Assembly (NCBI GenBank): GCA_004297945.1
Contig: SCRC01000096.1
Coordinates: 1-39,580 of the forward strand
Reading direction: 5' to 3'
DNA: 39,580 bases
DNA from: Candidimonas sp.
GTDB lineage: Bacteria > Pseudomonadota > Gammaproteobacteria > Burkholderiales > Burkholderiaceae_B
Shown here: positions 1 through 9,700 of the stretch, one piece after another
Layout: each line of letters begins with the position of its first letter
How positions within the stretch are numbered: position 1 is the stretch's first letter
Notes under the pieces: generated by a model
Databases searched by the model: none
What the model was told of the DNA's origin: nothing
Seen by the model: the letters and a program-made list of their open reading frames with translations, nothing else
Position numbers and translations under genes: made by a program

Positions 1-17
1 CGGCATGGGTATGTTTT

Positions 18-102
18 TGTAGCGGCGCCCCTTGTGGGTGCCATTGATGCAATAACCTGCACCCTGTTTATTGAAAATGGCAGCCACAAGGCTGCCATTA
101 CA
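18..102. repeat. GTAG-hairpin pair, inverted (REPIN-like)
   Basis: Two hairpin units in opposite orientation lie just downstream of the ubiE stop. Unit 18-43 (+) has foot TGTAGC, arms GGCGCCC and GGGTGCC (one G-U pair) and loop CTTGT. Unit 78-102 (-) is a slightly shortened copy with stem GGCAGCC/GGCTGCC and a degenerate foot (ATTACA in place of GCTACA on the plus strand). The pair may also act as a transcript end for ubiE; this is inference. Confidence 0.75.
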
Positions 103-126
103 TGACCTGCGGCGAGCTATTTTCAA

Positions 127-909
127 CTAGCCCAGATTCACACCTTCGTGCAGCGCGACCAAGCCGGCGCTCAGGTTGAAAAAACGCACGCGCGACAGGC
201 CAGCGGCTTCAAGCATGCCGGCCAGAGTGGCCTGATCGGGATGCATGCGGATCGATTCAGCCAAATACCGGTAGCTGGCTTCGTCGCCCGCCACCTTCTT
301 GCCCAGCCAGGGCAATATATGAAACGAATACCAGTCGTAGGCCGGAGCCAGCCGCTTGGCAATCCGAGAAAACTCCAGCACCAATAGTTTGCCGCCCGGC
401 CGCAGCACCCGCCGCATCTCAGCCAAGGCAAGTTCCTTGTGCGTCATATTGCGCAGGCCAAAGGCCACGCTGACCCGATCGAAATACCCATCGGGAAAAG
501 GCAGTGCCTCGGCATCGCAAACCATCGTCGGCGTGAGCAACCCCTTGTCGATCAGGCGATCACGCCCAACACGCAACATGGAATCATTGATGTCGGTGAG
601 CCAAACCTCGCCCGAGGGCCCCGCCCGCTTCGCAAAGGCACGGGCCAGGTCACCGGTGCCGCCGGCGATGTCCAGCACTTTCATGCCAGGACGCACATCG
701 GCCCGGCCAATCGTGAAGGCTTTCCAGACACGATGCATGCCCGCCGACATCAGGTCGTTCATGATGTCGTAGCGGCTGGCCACCGAATGGAACACTTCGG
801 CGACCTTGGCGGCCTTTTCAGCCTCATTGACAGTCTTGTAACCGAAATGAGTGGTGGAGTCGGAAGCCGCGCCAGACGCGTTGGGAGAAGAATTTTGCAT
901 GATGACCAT
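127..909 (-). CDS. ubiE: UbiE, demethylmenaquinone/2-methoxy-benzoquinol C-methyltransferase
   Basis: This is a class I SAM-dependent C-methyltransferase that makes a ring-methylation step of ubiquinone (and menaquinone, where present) at the membrane surface. The UbiE signature [17 protein letters not shown] is at residues 47-63, the SAM-binding glycine motif [12 protein letters not shown] at 78-89, and the second family motif [15 protein letters not shown] lies near residue 170. At 260 aa the length is normal. Two starts are possible, ATG at 909 and ATG at 900; neither has a strong ribosome binding site, so the first nine bases of coding are uncertain. The gene diverges from phoB across about 100 bp. 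Confidence 0.95.
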   Translation of the reverse strand: MVIMQNSSPNASGAASDSTTHFGYKTVNEAEKAAKVAEVFHSVASRYDIMNDLMSAGMHRVWKAFTIGRADVRPGMKVLDIAGGTGDLARAFAKRAGPSGEVWLTDINDSMLRVGRDRLIDKGLLTPTMVCDAEALPFPDGYFDRVSVAFGLRNMTHKELALAEMRRVLRPGGKLLVLEFSRIAKRLAPAYDWYSFHILPWLGKKVAGDEASYRYLAESIRMHPDQATLAGMLEAAGLSRVRFFNLSAGLVALHEGVNLG

Positions 910-1013
910 CGTACTTCATTCGCAATGAGGCGATTTTCACAAACCTGAAACATTAACGCCATATTATCGTGTTTCAACCCTATCGATTACTTTTTTATAT
1001 ACTATCGAGCGCC

Positions 1014-1715
1014 ATGAGCACAACCATACTTGTTGTTGAAGACGAGCCCGCCATACAAGAGTTGATTTCCGTCAACCTGAGCTTTGCAGGGCACAAGGTG
1101 CTGCGTGCTTTTGATGCCGAACAGGCGCAAACATTGATCCGCGCCGAATTGCCCGACCTGATCCTGCTGGACTGGATGCTGCCTGGCGCTTCGGGCATTA
1201 CACTGGCCAAAAAGCTGCGCGCGGACGAACGCACCCGCCAGGTGCCCATCATCATGCTTACCGCCAAAGGCGCCGAACACGACAAAATAGACGGCCTGGA
1301 AGCAGGCGCCGACGACTACATCACCAAGCCATTTTCACCCAAAGAACTGATCGCCCGCATCAAGGCCGTGTTGCGGCGCCGCGCGCCGCAGCTTACCGAT
1401 GACATCATAAAAATCGGCACACTGATGCTGGACCCCACTACGCATCGAATCAGCGGCGGCGATATGCCGCTGGCGATAGGCCCGACGGAATTTCGCCTGC
1501 TCCATTTTTTCATGACGCACATCGAGCGCGTATTCTCGCGCGCCCAGTTGCTCGACCAGGTTTGGGGCGATCATGTATTTGTCGAAGAGCGCACCGTCGA
1601 CGTTCACATCAGGCGATTGCGCAAAGCGCTCGAACCCAGTCATCACGAAGACCATATCGAAACCGTGCGCGGCGCGGGCTATCGCTTCGCGGCGCAAATC
1701 GCCCGTCCAGGCTGA
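1014..1715 (+). CDS. phoB: PhoB, phosphate regulon response regulator
   Basis: OmpR/PhoB-family two-component response regulator of 233 aa. The receiver domain (about 1-120) has the acidic pocket ED at 9-10, the phospho-acceptor D53 in LLDWMLPG and the conserved lysine in YITKPFSPKEL. A winged-helix DNA-binding domain follows (about 135-230) with RTVDVHIRRLRKALE and the terminal GAGYRF motif. The ATG at 1014 was chosen because the receiver domain begins directly after it; the open frame extends upstream but adds no domain. phoR follows 44 bp later, so the two are probably co-transcribed. Phosphorylated PhoB activates phosphate-starvation genes; the match to PhoB over other OmpR types rests on overall similarity and the adjacent PhoR-like kinase. 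Confidence 0.93.
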   Translation: MSTTILVVEDEPAIQELISVNLSFAGHKVLRAFDAEQAQTLIRAELPDLILLDWMLPGASGITLAKKLRADERTRQVPIIMLTAKGAEHDKIDGLEAGADDYITKPFSPKELIARIKAVLRRRAPQLTDDIIKIGTLMLDPTTHRISGGDMPLAIGPTEFRLLHFFMTHIERVFSRAQLLDQVWGDHVFVEERTVDVHIRRLRKALEPSHHEDHIETVRGAGYRFAAQIARPG

Positions 1716-1759
1716 ACCCAGGCCGGTGCGCCGGGCACCGGTAATGAGACAATACGCAC

Positions 1760-3100
1760 ATGATCAAAACCCTGATATCGATCGGCTTGTGGGGCTTGCT
1801 GGGCTGGGTCTGCGGCGCCTGGATCGACCCGGCCGCAGGCTGGCCGATATTCGCATTCGGCCTGATTCTGATGATACTGGTCAGCGTCCAGCAGATTGCT
1901 CGCATTGCAAAGTGGGTCAAAGACATCAATAAGCCTCCGCCACCCGCAGTGGGGCCCTGGGACGACATTCTTGCTCCTATCTATCGCCAACTGCGCAAAA
2001 ACTCCACGGAAATCGAACAGCTCAATCGCCATGTGGACGGTATTATGCTGGCCGCCGAGGCCCTTCCCGACGGTGCCATCACACTTAACGAAGAGCTGCA
2101 GATCACTTGGTGCAACCAGACGGCCACCGAACATACCGGACTGAACTTGCAAACAGATCGCAATTTCAGCATTTTGAACATTTTGCGCGCGCCCGAGTTC
2201 GCCCTGTACGCCAGACAAAGCAGCTGGCCCACCCCCATATTGCTGCATCTGAGCCAAAGCGGTCGCGACAAATCGTTGCTTGTGCAACTGACCCCCTATG
2301 GGGTCGGGCAGTTTCTGATCGTGACGCGCGATGTTACTCAAGTCGAAAAATTGGAAACCACCCGCAAGGATTTCGTCGCTAATGTGTCCCATGAGCTGCG
2401 CACTCCGCTCACCGTTCTGTCGGGCTTTCTGGAAACGCTGCACGATATGCCGCAGGCCTCGATCAGCGACGAGCAAAGAAGCCATTATCTAACGCTCATG
2501 ATCGATCAGGCGCAACGCATGCAAGCCATCGTCAACGACCTGCTCACCCTGTCCACCCTGGAATCCTCGCCCACAGCCGAGGGCAAGCCGCTGCGGGTCA
2601 GCGCACTGATCCACAACGCGCTAAAGCAAGTTGAAATGCTGTCGCAGGAGCAGCACATCATCGTCCAAAACATTGCCGACGATCTGGGCATTGTCGGTAT
2701 TGAAACGGAGTTGGCCTCGGCAGTCTCCAACCTGCTTACCAACGCCGTGCGCTACACCCCGAAAGACGGAACCATTACGGTCAGCTGGTATGCGACCGAA
2801 ACCGGTCAAGCCTGTTATTCCGTGCAGGATACCGGCATAGGCATTGCCTCGCAGGACATTCCACGGCTTACCGAGAGGTTTTACCGCGTCGACCGTGGAC
2901 GCTCGCGCGCCACCGGCGGCACTGGGCTGGGGCTGGCTATCACCAAACACGTCGCGATGCGCCACGGCGCCGAGCTATCCATCCATAGCCGATTAGGCGC
3001 AGGAAGCCTGTTCACTCTGCATTTCCCGGCGGCGCGAGTCATTACCATTAAAGAGGACGGGCATCAGACACCGCCCTTTGTTGTAGCGGCAGACCTGTAG
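1760..3100 (+). CDS. phoR: PhoR, phosphate regulon sensor histidine kinase
   Basis: Membrane histidine kinase of 446 aa that phosphorylates PhoB. Two hydrophobic segments at the N-terminus (about residues 3-20 and 28-47) with a minimal periplasmic loop fit the PhoR topology. A PAS-like region (about 90-190) comes next, then the HisKA box NVSHELRTPLTVLSGF with phospho-accepting His211, and the HATPase domain with the N box (SNLLTNAVRYTPKDG), G1 (QDTGIGIA) and G2 (GGTGLGLAI) motifs. The 3' end runs to the edge of a cluster of hairpin repeats. No phoU or pst gene is next to it. Confidence 0.93.
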   Translation: MIKTLISIGLWGLLGWVCGAWIDPAAGWPIFAFGLILMILVSVQQIARIAKWVKDINKPPPPAVGPWDDILAPIYRQLRKNSTEIEQLNRHVDGIMLAAEALPDGAITLNEELQITWCNQTATEHTGLNLQTDRNFSILNILRAPEFALYARQSSWPTPILLHLSQSGRDKSLLVQLTPYGVGQFLIVTRDVTQVEKLETTRKDFVANVSHELRTPLTVLSGFLETLHDMPQASISDEQRSHYLTLMIDQAQRMQAIVNDLLTLSTLESSPTAEGKPLRVSALIHNALKQVEMLSQEQHIIVQNIADDLGIVGIETELASAVSNLLTNAVRYTPKDGTITVSWYATETGQACYSVQDTGIGIASQDIPRLTERFYRVDRGRSRATGGTGLGLAITKHVAMRHGAELSIHSRLGAGSLFTLHFPAARVITIKEDGHQTPPFVVAADL

Positions 3101-3252
3101 CGGCAGGCCTGTAGCGGCACCCCTTGTGGGTGCCACACAACCTTGACGAGACGGTATCTTGTGTTAGATGACAGGCACAAGGCCTGTCGCTACAGGCCTG
3201 TCGCTACAGGCCCGTCGCTACACCTGCCCCTGTCGCAACAACCTGCCGCAAC
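3082..3252. repeat. Symmetric GTAG-hairpin cluster (half-half-full / full-half-half)
   Basis: This cluster fills most of the phoR-VOC gap and just touches the phoR 3' end. On the plus strand two 14-bp 5' half-units (3082-3095, 3096-3109) precede a full hairpin at 3110-3135 (stem GGCACCC/GGGTGCC, loop CTTGT). On the minus strand a full hairpin at 3170-3194 has a different stem, GACAGGC/GCCTGTC, with the same loop and foot, and is followed by half-units at 3195-3208 and 3209-3222 and decayed halves to about 3252. The mirror layout suggests local duplication and inversion. Confidence 0.75.
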
Positions 3253-3331
3253 AACCCACGGGCGTGTATTTCATAAAGTCATTGATAGAACGATTAGAAT
3301 TAAGTTTTGCCCCGCCTGCGAGGAGCCCTTC

Positions 3332-3763
3332 ATGCCTAATCCAACTATCATCCCCCCTTTCCATCTTGCATTTCCGGTACGTGACTTGACCGAAGCGCGC
3401 GCCTTTTACGGCGACTTGCTGGGCTGTCCGGAAGGCCGTTCGTCCGCCGAGTGGGTGGATTTCAATTTTTATGGTCATCAAATCGTCACACATCTGGCGC
3501 CTGGCGAATGCGCATCGCGCCAAACCAATGCGGTCGACGGTCACAATGTGCCGGTGCGCCATTTCGGAGCAGTGCTCGAAATGAGCGTGTGGGAAGCCTT
3601 GGCGAAGAAGCTGCAGGCCGCACACACTCAATTTGTCATCGAACCTTATGTACGTTTCAAAGGCGAAGTCGGCGAACAGGCCACCATGTTTTTTATGGAT
3701 CCCTCGGGCAACGCGCTGGAGTTCAAGTCGTTCAAAAACATGGACGCTCTTTTCGCCAAATAG
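3332..3763 (+). CDS. VOC-superfamily (glyoxalase/dioxygenase fold) protein
   Basis: A single-domain VOC protein of 143 aa, cytosolic, with the two beta-alpha-beta-beta-beta repeats typical of the fold. The first repeat opens with [20 protein letters not shown], and the C-terminal [14 protein letters not shown] is the classic end of VOC enzymes, supplying a glutamate metal ligand. The substrate cannot be read from sequence. The start at 3332 is supported by AGGAG at 3321-3325; the frame upstream is translated repeat sequence and is not counted. The gene is 46 bp ahead of pxpB and could share its transcript, but no functional link to 5-oxoproline is known to me. Confidence 0.85.
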   Translation: MPNPTIIPPFHLAFPVRDLTEARAFYGDLLGCPEGRSSAEWVDFNFYGHQIVTHLAPGECASRQTNAVDGHNVPVRHFGAVLEMSVWEALAKKLQAAHTQFVIEPYVRFKGEVGEQATMFFMDPSGNALEFKSFKNMDALFAK

Positions 3764-3809
3764 TCACGCGCCCTTCTCGGAAAGCCTTTCGGAAAACAAA
3801 CGGCCCCGT

Positions 3810-4541
3810 ATGGATTCTTTCTCGCCCGCCCCACCGAATGCCTGGCGCATCGTCGCCCAGGGTGACCGTACCCTGCTGGTGATCTTCGGCGTGCACATCG
3901 ACATGGCCGTTGGACAACGCTGCATCGCCGCAGCAATGGCTCTGCGAGCGGCGCGAATCAAGGGCATAAGCGATATCGTTCCTACCTTCAATGCCGTCGC
4001 CGTGCACTATCAACCGGGGGCTCTCGGAACCCACACCCGGTTCGAGCATCTGGCTGCAGAAATCGACAAGCTATTGTCCAACACGCTGATCGATCATCCC
4101 CAGGCGGTTGCGTCCCGGCAAGTGGAGGTTCCCGTCTGCTACGGCGGCGAATATGGGCCTGACCTGAGCGATGTCGCCACACATTGCCGGCTAAGCGAAA
4201 CCGAAGTCATACACTTGCACAGCGCCACGCCTGTCTACGTGTTCATGCTTGGCTTCGCTCCCGGAGCGCCATATATGGGCATGCATGACCAAAAACTGGC
4301 CATTCCACGGCGCAGCACTCCCCGCACGGCGGTACCTGCCGGATCGATTGCGATGGCGAACTGCCAAAGCATTATTTATCCGAATCAGCTCCCCGGCGGC
4401 TGGCATCTGATAGGCGCCAGCCCCGTAAAGTTATTCGATCCCCGGCACGAGCCGCCTACACTGCTGGTGCCGGGCGACACCGTGCGGTTCGTACCCATTT
4501 CTGACGCTGAATTCAAGGCCGTGCAAAAGGATCAGGGATGA
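3810..4541 (+). CDS. pxpB: PxpB, 5-oxoprolinase subunit B
   Basis: Subunit B of the prokaryotic ATP-dependent 5-oxoprolinase PxpABC, which opens the cyclic amino acid 5-oxoproline (pyroglutamate) to glutamate. It is the KipI/allophanate-hydrolase subunit 1 family. The 243-aa protein shows the family core FMLGFAPGAPYMGMHD and the GGWHLIGASPVKLFDP segment near the C-terminus. ATG at 3810 is the first start that leaves the VOC gene; its Shine-Dalgarno is weak. The stop overlaps the pxpC start by 4 bp, which supports translational coupling within pxpBCA. Confidence 0.92.
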   Translation: MDSFSPAPPNAWRIVAQGDRTLLVIFGVHIDMAVGQRCIAAAMALRAARIKGISDIVPTFNAVAVHYQPGALGTHTRFEHLAAEIDKLLSNTLIDHPQAVASRQVEVPVCYGGEYGPDLSDVATHCRLSETEVIHLHSATPVYVFMLGFAPGAPYMGMHDQKLAIPRRSTPRTAVPAGSIAMANCQSIIYPNQLPGGWHLIGASPVKLFDPRHEPPTLLVPGDTVRFVPISDAEFKAVQKDQG

Positions 4542-5554
4542 GCGTATCGGTTATCGCCCCAGGTATGCTCTCAAGTTTCCAGGATCGAGGGCGCATGGGC
4601 TCGCAGCACTTGGGCGTTCCCGTAGGGGGCGCCATGGATGACCGGGCGCACCGCCTGGCCAACCTGCTGGCAGGCAATTCCGAAGACGAAGCCACGCTCG
4701 AAATCACGCTGACCGGCCCCAAACTCCGCTTTGATGCGCCATGCTGCGTTGCGATCAGCGGCGCCGACCTGAGCCCAAGCCTGAACCGGCAAGCCATCCC
4801 CGCCAACCGGCCCATCATTGTGCGCGCGGGCGATCTGCTGGAATTTGGCCAACGCAAAAGCGGCGCCCGCGCCTACCTGGCCTTCCATGGTGGCATAGAC
4901 CTCTGGCGCGTACTGGGCAGCGCCAGTACCCACCTGCCGGGCCAATTCGGCGGCTATCATGGACGCGCCCTGAAAAAGGGCGACCAACTGACCCTGCGCA
5001 CGGCCCTTTCAGAACAGGGGCTTGAGACGCTGGCCACGAATCTTTGGAACGTCACGATATACCTCCCAGCCACTCTGGGCCTGACATCACGCAGCACCAT
5101 TCGGGCGCTGCGCGGCGAACATAGCCGCCTGTTCATGGCACAGTCCATCAGGCAGTTCTTTGGTGCTGATTTCCACATCAGCCCCCACTCGAACCGCATG
5201 GGCTATCGCCTGGAAGGCGACCGGCTGGCGCTGACAAAACCACAGCAACTATTATCCGAGGCCACCAGTTTTGGCACTGTCCAGGTGCCGGCCGATGGCA
5301 ACCCCATCATACTGATGGCCGACCGGCAAACCACCGGCGGCTACCCCAAGATCGCCCACGTGGCCACGGTCGACTTGCCACTCCTGGCGCAGTGCATGCC
5401 GGGCGAAACTCTATCCTTTACCGAAATCGAACTCGCGAGCGCGCAACTACTGGACAGTCAGCGCGAAGAGGCCTTCGGCCGACTGCATCAGGCTCTGGCA
5501 TCTTTGCGCGATCTGTTCAAGCCCTATCAGGAGCAAAACCATGGACAGCCTTAA
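4538..5554 (+). CDS. pxpC: PxpC, 5-oxoprolinase subunit C
   Basis: Subunit C of PxpABC (KipA/allophanate-hydrolase subunit 2-like, biotin-dependent carboxyltransferase-related fold), 338 aa. Typical motifs are the N-terminal PGMLSSFQDRGRMGSQHLGV with the following GAMDDRAHRLANLL, ARAYLAFHGGIDL in the middle, and SHSNRMGYRLEG-type sequence (here SPHSNRMGYRLEGD). It works with PxpB and PxpA on the same substrate. It starts inside pxpB (ATGA overlap) and ends 14 bp inside pxpA, so the three genes are a tight operon. Confidence 0.92.
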   Translation: MSVSVIAPGMLSSFQDRGRMGSQHLGVPVGGAMDDRAHRLANLLAGNSEDEATLEITLTGPKLRFDAPCCVAISGADLSPSLNRQAIPANRPIIVRAGDLLEFGQRKSGARAYLAFHGGIDLWRVLGSASTHLPGQFGGYHGRALKKGDQLTLRTALSEQGLETLATNLWNVTIYLPATLGLTSRSTIRALRGEHSRLFMAQSIRQFFGADFHISPHSNRMGYRLEGDRLALTKPQQLLSEATSFGTVQVPADGNPIILMADRQTTGGYPKIAHVATVDLPLLAQCMPGETLSFTEIELASAQLLDSQREEAFGRLHQALASLRDLFKPYQEQNHGQP

Positions 5555-6302
5555 ACTCGACCTGAACTGCGATATGGGGGAAAGCTACGGAGCCTGGAAA
5601 ATGGGCGACGACTTGGCCGTGCTGCCATTTGTCAGCTCCGCCAACATCGCCTGCGGCTTTCATGGCGGCGACCCGGGCACCATGCGTAAAACCGTAGCGG
5701 CCGCCCTGAAGCACGGCGTAGCGCTGGGCGCCCACCCCGGCCTGCCCGACCTGCTCGGTTTCGGGCGCCGCGAAATACGTCTTACCCCGCAAGAAGCCTA
5801 CGACTGCGTAGTTGTGCAAATCGGCGCCCTGGCTGCAGTGGCCGCCAGTCAGGGCGCCCGGCTGCATCATGTAAAAGCGCACGGCGCGCTCTACAACATG
5901 GCCGCCAAAGACCGCGCATTGGCCGACGCCATCTGCCGCGCCGTGAAAGACGTGGATCCCAGCCTCGTTTTATACGGCCTGGCAGGCAGTGAACTTATCC
6001 GCGCCGCACAAAATGCAGGCTTGCGCGCCGCGCAAGAAGTATTTGGCGATCGCAGCTACCAATCCGACGGCAGTCTCACGCCGCGTACTCAACCGGGTTC
6101 AATGATCGAAGACGCCGACGCCTCGCTGCAACAAGTCTTGTCCATGGTGCAACGCCGGCGCATAGCCACGCAGCAAGGCGTTGAAATCGAAGTCCAGGCC
6201 GATACGCTGTGCCTGCATGGCGACCAGCCTGGAGCCGCTGTGTTCGCGCAGAAAATACGCGCCGCGCTGGAAGCCAAAGGCATCAAAATCGCCACGATTT
6301 GA
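5541..6302 (+). CDS. pxpA: PxpA, 5-oxoprolinase subunit A (LamB/YcsF family)
   Basis: LamB/YcsF-family protein of 253 aa, now known as the A subunit of 5-oxoprolinase. The N-terminal DLNCDMGESYG (7-17), the NIACGFHGGDP motif, GAHPGLPDLLGFGRR and HVKAHGALYN are all family hallmarks, and the C-terminal TLCLHGDQPGA is intact. The start overlaps pxpC by 14 bp and has an AGGAG-type site (CAGGAGC) just upstream. The gene order B-C-A differs from the A-B-C order seen in Escherichia coli. Confidence 0.93.
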   Translation: MDSLKLDLNCDMGESYGAWKMGDDLAVLPFVSSANIACGFHGGDPGTMRKTVAAALKHGVALGAHPGLPDLLGFGRREIRLTPQEAYDCVVVQIGALAAVAASQGARLHHVKAHGALYNMAAKDRALADAICRAVKDVDPSLVLYGLAGSELIRAAQNAGLRAAQEVFGDRSYQSDGSLTPRTQPGSMIEDADASLQQVLSMVQRRRIATQQGVEIEVQADTLCLHGDQPGAAVFAQKIRAALEAKGIKIATI

Positions 6303-6317
6303 GGCGTTCCGGTCGCT

Positions 6318-6408
6318 TGTAGCGGCAGCCCTTGTGGCTGCCATCGGCGTCCTATAAATGCCGCGACGATTATCAACGATTCTGGCAGCCAAAAGGGTTT
6401 TCACTACA
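6318..6408. repeat. GTAG-hairpin pair, inverted (REPIN-like)
   Basis: A full unit at 6318-6343 (+; stem GGCAGCC/GGCTGCC, loop CTTGT) lies 15 bp after the pxpA stop. A decayed inverted partner at 6383-6408 (-) keeps TGGCAGCC and CTACA but has lost stem pairing. It is the first part of the 409-bp gap 6303-6711, which holds no credible gene. Confidence 0.65.
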
Positions 6409-6548
6409 TGATCGGCACGAGCGTCGTGGATGGTTAAGGTGGGGAGGGCGATTTGGGCACGCTGCGCGCTGGGCCGGCTTCGGGGGTAGAAGGTTTTAGG
6501 CGCATCGCAAAGGTCGGACGCTTATCCACGACTGTTTGGTTGCCACGA

Positions 6549-6678
6549 TGCCACCCACAAGGGGTGGCGCTACAGGGTGGCGCTACAGGCTGCCGCTACA
6601 GGGTCGCGCTACAGGGTGGCGCTACAGGCTGCCGCTACAGGGTCGCGCTACAGGGTGGCGCTACAGGCTGCCGCTACA
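6549..6678 (-). repeat. Full GTAG hairpin plus eight-copy 13-bp half-unit array
   Basis: A full unit on the minus strand (6549-6574) has a swapped stem, GCCACCC/GGGTGGC, around loop CTTGT. It is followed without a gap by eight tandem 13-bp units (6575-6678), each a 5' half of the hairpin: foot TGTAGC plus one stem arm. Three arm types (CCACCC-, GGCAGCC- and CGACCC-like) cycle in fixed order, giving a 39-bp higher period. The array ends 34 bp before the stop of the downstream minus-strand gene. The rest of the gap (6409-6548) shows nothing recognisable. Confidence 0.8.
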
Positions 6679-6711
6679 GGGTGCCCCCCGCCCTATACCG
6701 GCAACCCCAAC

Positions 6712-9700
6712 CTACACCAGCACCCGCTCTATCCCGCCCGCATTGGCGGCTTTGACGTAGGCCTGCATCCAGCCTTCGCCCAGAATATGGCGCGCCATCT
6801 CGACTACGATGTAATCCGCTTCCATACCGGTATCACCCTCAAAACGGCTCAAACCCTGTAAACAGGACGGACAGGAAGTCAGTATCTTCACCTCGCCGTC
6901 GAAACCATCCGCGCGCACCACCGCTGTATTTTTCGCAAGCTCTTCCTCCTTGCGAAACCGCACCTGAGTCGAGATATCGGGACGCGAAACCGCCAGCGTG
7001 CCCGATTCGCCGCAACAGCGATCAGCCTTGATGGTACTGTCGCCCACCAGCGCCTTCACCGTTTTCATCGGGTCCTGCAGCTTCATTGGCGTATGGCACG
7101 GGTCGTGATACATATACCGCACGCCCTTCACTCCTTCTAGCTGTATGCCCTTTTCAAGCAAATACTCGTGAATATCGATTAGCCTGCAGCCCGGGAAAAT
7201 CTTCTCGAACTCATAACCGGCCAACTGGTCATAACAGGTGCCGCAACTGACCACCACCGTCTTGATATCCAGATAATTAAGCGTCGTGGCCATGCGGTGA
7301 AATAGAACCCGGTTATCGGTAATGATTTTTTCAGCCTTGTCGGTCATGCCATTGCCGCGCTGCGGATAACCGCAGCACAAATAGCCTGGAGGCAACACCG
7401 TTTGCACCCCCGCATGCCACAGCATCGCCTGCGTGGCCAGGCCAACCTGCGAAAACAGACGCTCCGAGCCGCAGCCCGGAAAATAGAAAACGGCTTCGCT
7501 TTCAGGCGATGTGCCAGCCGGGTCGCGAATAATCGGTACGTAGTCTGCGCCCTCGATATCGAGCAGCTTGCGAGCGGTTTGCTTGGGCAAGCCGCCCGGC
7601 ATTTTTTTATTGACGAAATGCACCACCTGCTCGCGCATCGGTGCACGGCCCAGAGTGACCGGCGGGTGCGCCGTCTGCTTGCGCGCCGCCCGTGCGAAAA
7701 AGTCGTGAGCCAGGCGCTGCGCCTTGTAGCCCACTTCGATCATGGCCTTGCGGGTCGCCTTGATGACACGCGGATCTTTCGCATTAAGAAAGAACATGGC
7801 CGCCGACGTGCCGGGGTTGAACGACTTCTTGCCCATGCGCCGCAACAAGGCGCGCATATCCATGGAGACATTGCCAAAGTCGATATCCACCGGGCACGGG
7901 TTGTAGCACTTGTGGCACACCGTGCAATGATCGGCCACATCTTCGAACTCTTCCCAGTGCTTCAGGCTGACCCCGCGCCGGGTTTGTTCTTCGTACAAAA
8001 ACGCCTCGATCAGCAAGGACGTGGCCAGAATCTTGTCGCGCGGCGAATACAGCAGGTTGGCGCGCGGCACATGCGTCGCGCACACCGGCTTGCATTTGCC
8101 GCAACGCAGGCAATCCTTGATGGCGTGCGAAATGGCGCCGATTTCGCTTTGCTGCATGATGAGCGATTCATAGCCCATCAAATTGAAGCTGGGCGTCCAG
8201 GCCCGGCGCAAATCGGCGCCAGGCATCAGCTTGCCCGAATTAAAGCGCCCGTTCGGGTCGACCCGGCGCTTGTAATCCTGAAAGGGTGCAAGCTCGTCGG
8301 CAGTCAGGTATTCGTACTTGGTCAGACCTATGCCATGCTCGCCCGAAATCACGCCATCCAGATCGCGGGCGATTTGCATGATGCGCGCCACCGCCTCATT
8401 GGCCTGGCGCAGCATTTCGTAGTTGTCCGAATTGACCGGAATATTGGTGTGCACATTGCCATCGCCTGCATGCATGTGCAACGCGACAAACACACGCCCC
8501 TTCAGGACGCGGTCGTGTATGGCCTGGATTTCCGCCAGCACCGCCGCGCAATCCGCGCCGGCGAAGTAAAGCTCCATCAGCGCGCGCACCTCGGTCTTCC
8601 AGGAAATCCGTATGGTGCGATCTTGCACCACATCGAAAATACGTGCTTCGGGCTGAGTGGCCAAACGCTGAGTCAACACATCGGCCAGGCTATCGAGCCC
8701 AAGCTTTTGCAATACCGGCAGGCTTTGCGCAAGCGGTGCATCAAGGTTTTGCATCAGCCACATCCAACGCTCGCGCACCGCCTGCAAGGTATGAATAGCC
8801 TCTTGTGTGCGTGCGTTGAGAACCTCGGCGCGCGTATGCTCGGCGTCTTCCATGTTTTCGAACTTGCCTATTGGCAGATCGCCTTCCAGAAAGGCATCAA
8901 GCCCATCGAGCAGATCCAGCTTGTTGCGCGTGGACAGCTCGATATTGATACGCTCGATCGCATCGGTATATTCGCCCATGCGATTCAGTGGAATCACCAC
9001 ATCTTCATTGATTTTGAAGGCATTGGTATGACGCGCGATCGCGGCCGTGCGCGCCCGATCCAGCCAGAATTTTTTACGTGCCTCGGCGCTTACCGCCACA
9101 AACCCCTCGCCATGACGTGTATTGGCGATACGCACCACCTCGCTGGCCGCCAACGCGACCGCGTCGGGGTCGTCGCCCACAATATCGCCGAACAAAACCA
9201 TTTTTGGAAAACCACTGCGCTTGCTTTTGGTGGTATAGCCTACCGCGCGCAAATAGCGTTCATCCAGGTGCTCCAGGCCAGCCAGGATAGCGCCGCGAGC
9301 GCGGCCCTCGCCATCCAGATAGCCCTTGACCTCGAGAATGGAAGGAATGGCGTCGCGCGCCTGCCCGAAAAACTCCAGGCAAACCGTGCGGGTATGGCCG
9401 GGCATGCGATGCAAGATCCAGCGGGCCGAAGTGATCAGGCCATCGCAACCTTCTTTTTGCACACCCGGCAGGCCTGCCAGGAATTTATCGGTCACATCCT
9501 TGCCCAGGCCGGCTTTGCGAAAGCGCGACCCGTCGATGACCAGTACCTCGCTGCGCAGCAAACGCGCGCCTGGCGCAGAATGACCATCGAACCACTTGAG
9601 CTCGAAGCGCGCTTGCGCCACGTCGTGAATCTTGCCCAGATTGTGTTCCAGGCGCTCGACCTCAAGCCAGTTGCCTTCGGGATCGACCATGCGCCACCAG

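Noticed and set aside
910..1013. Pho box upstream of phoB
   Set aside because: No pair of CTGTCAT-like direct repeats is visible. A TATACT at 998-1003 lacks a -35, so I did not call a promoter.
6549..6678. Possible CRISPR array
   Set aside because: Units are contiguous 13-mers without unique spacers and no cas gene is nearby; they derive from the GTAG hairpin.
6453..6861. Open frames of 74-100 codons giving GGATGCRY/RVALQ repeat peptides
   Set aside because: They are translations of the 13-bp hairpin half-unit array, with no start signal or homology; the array is extragenic.
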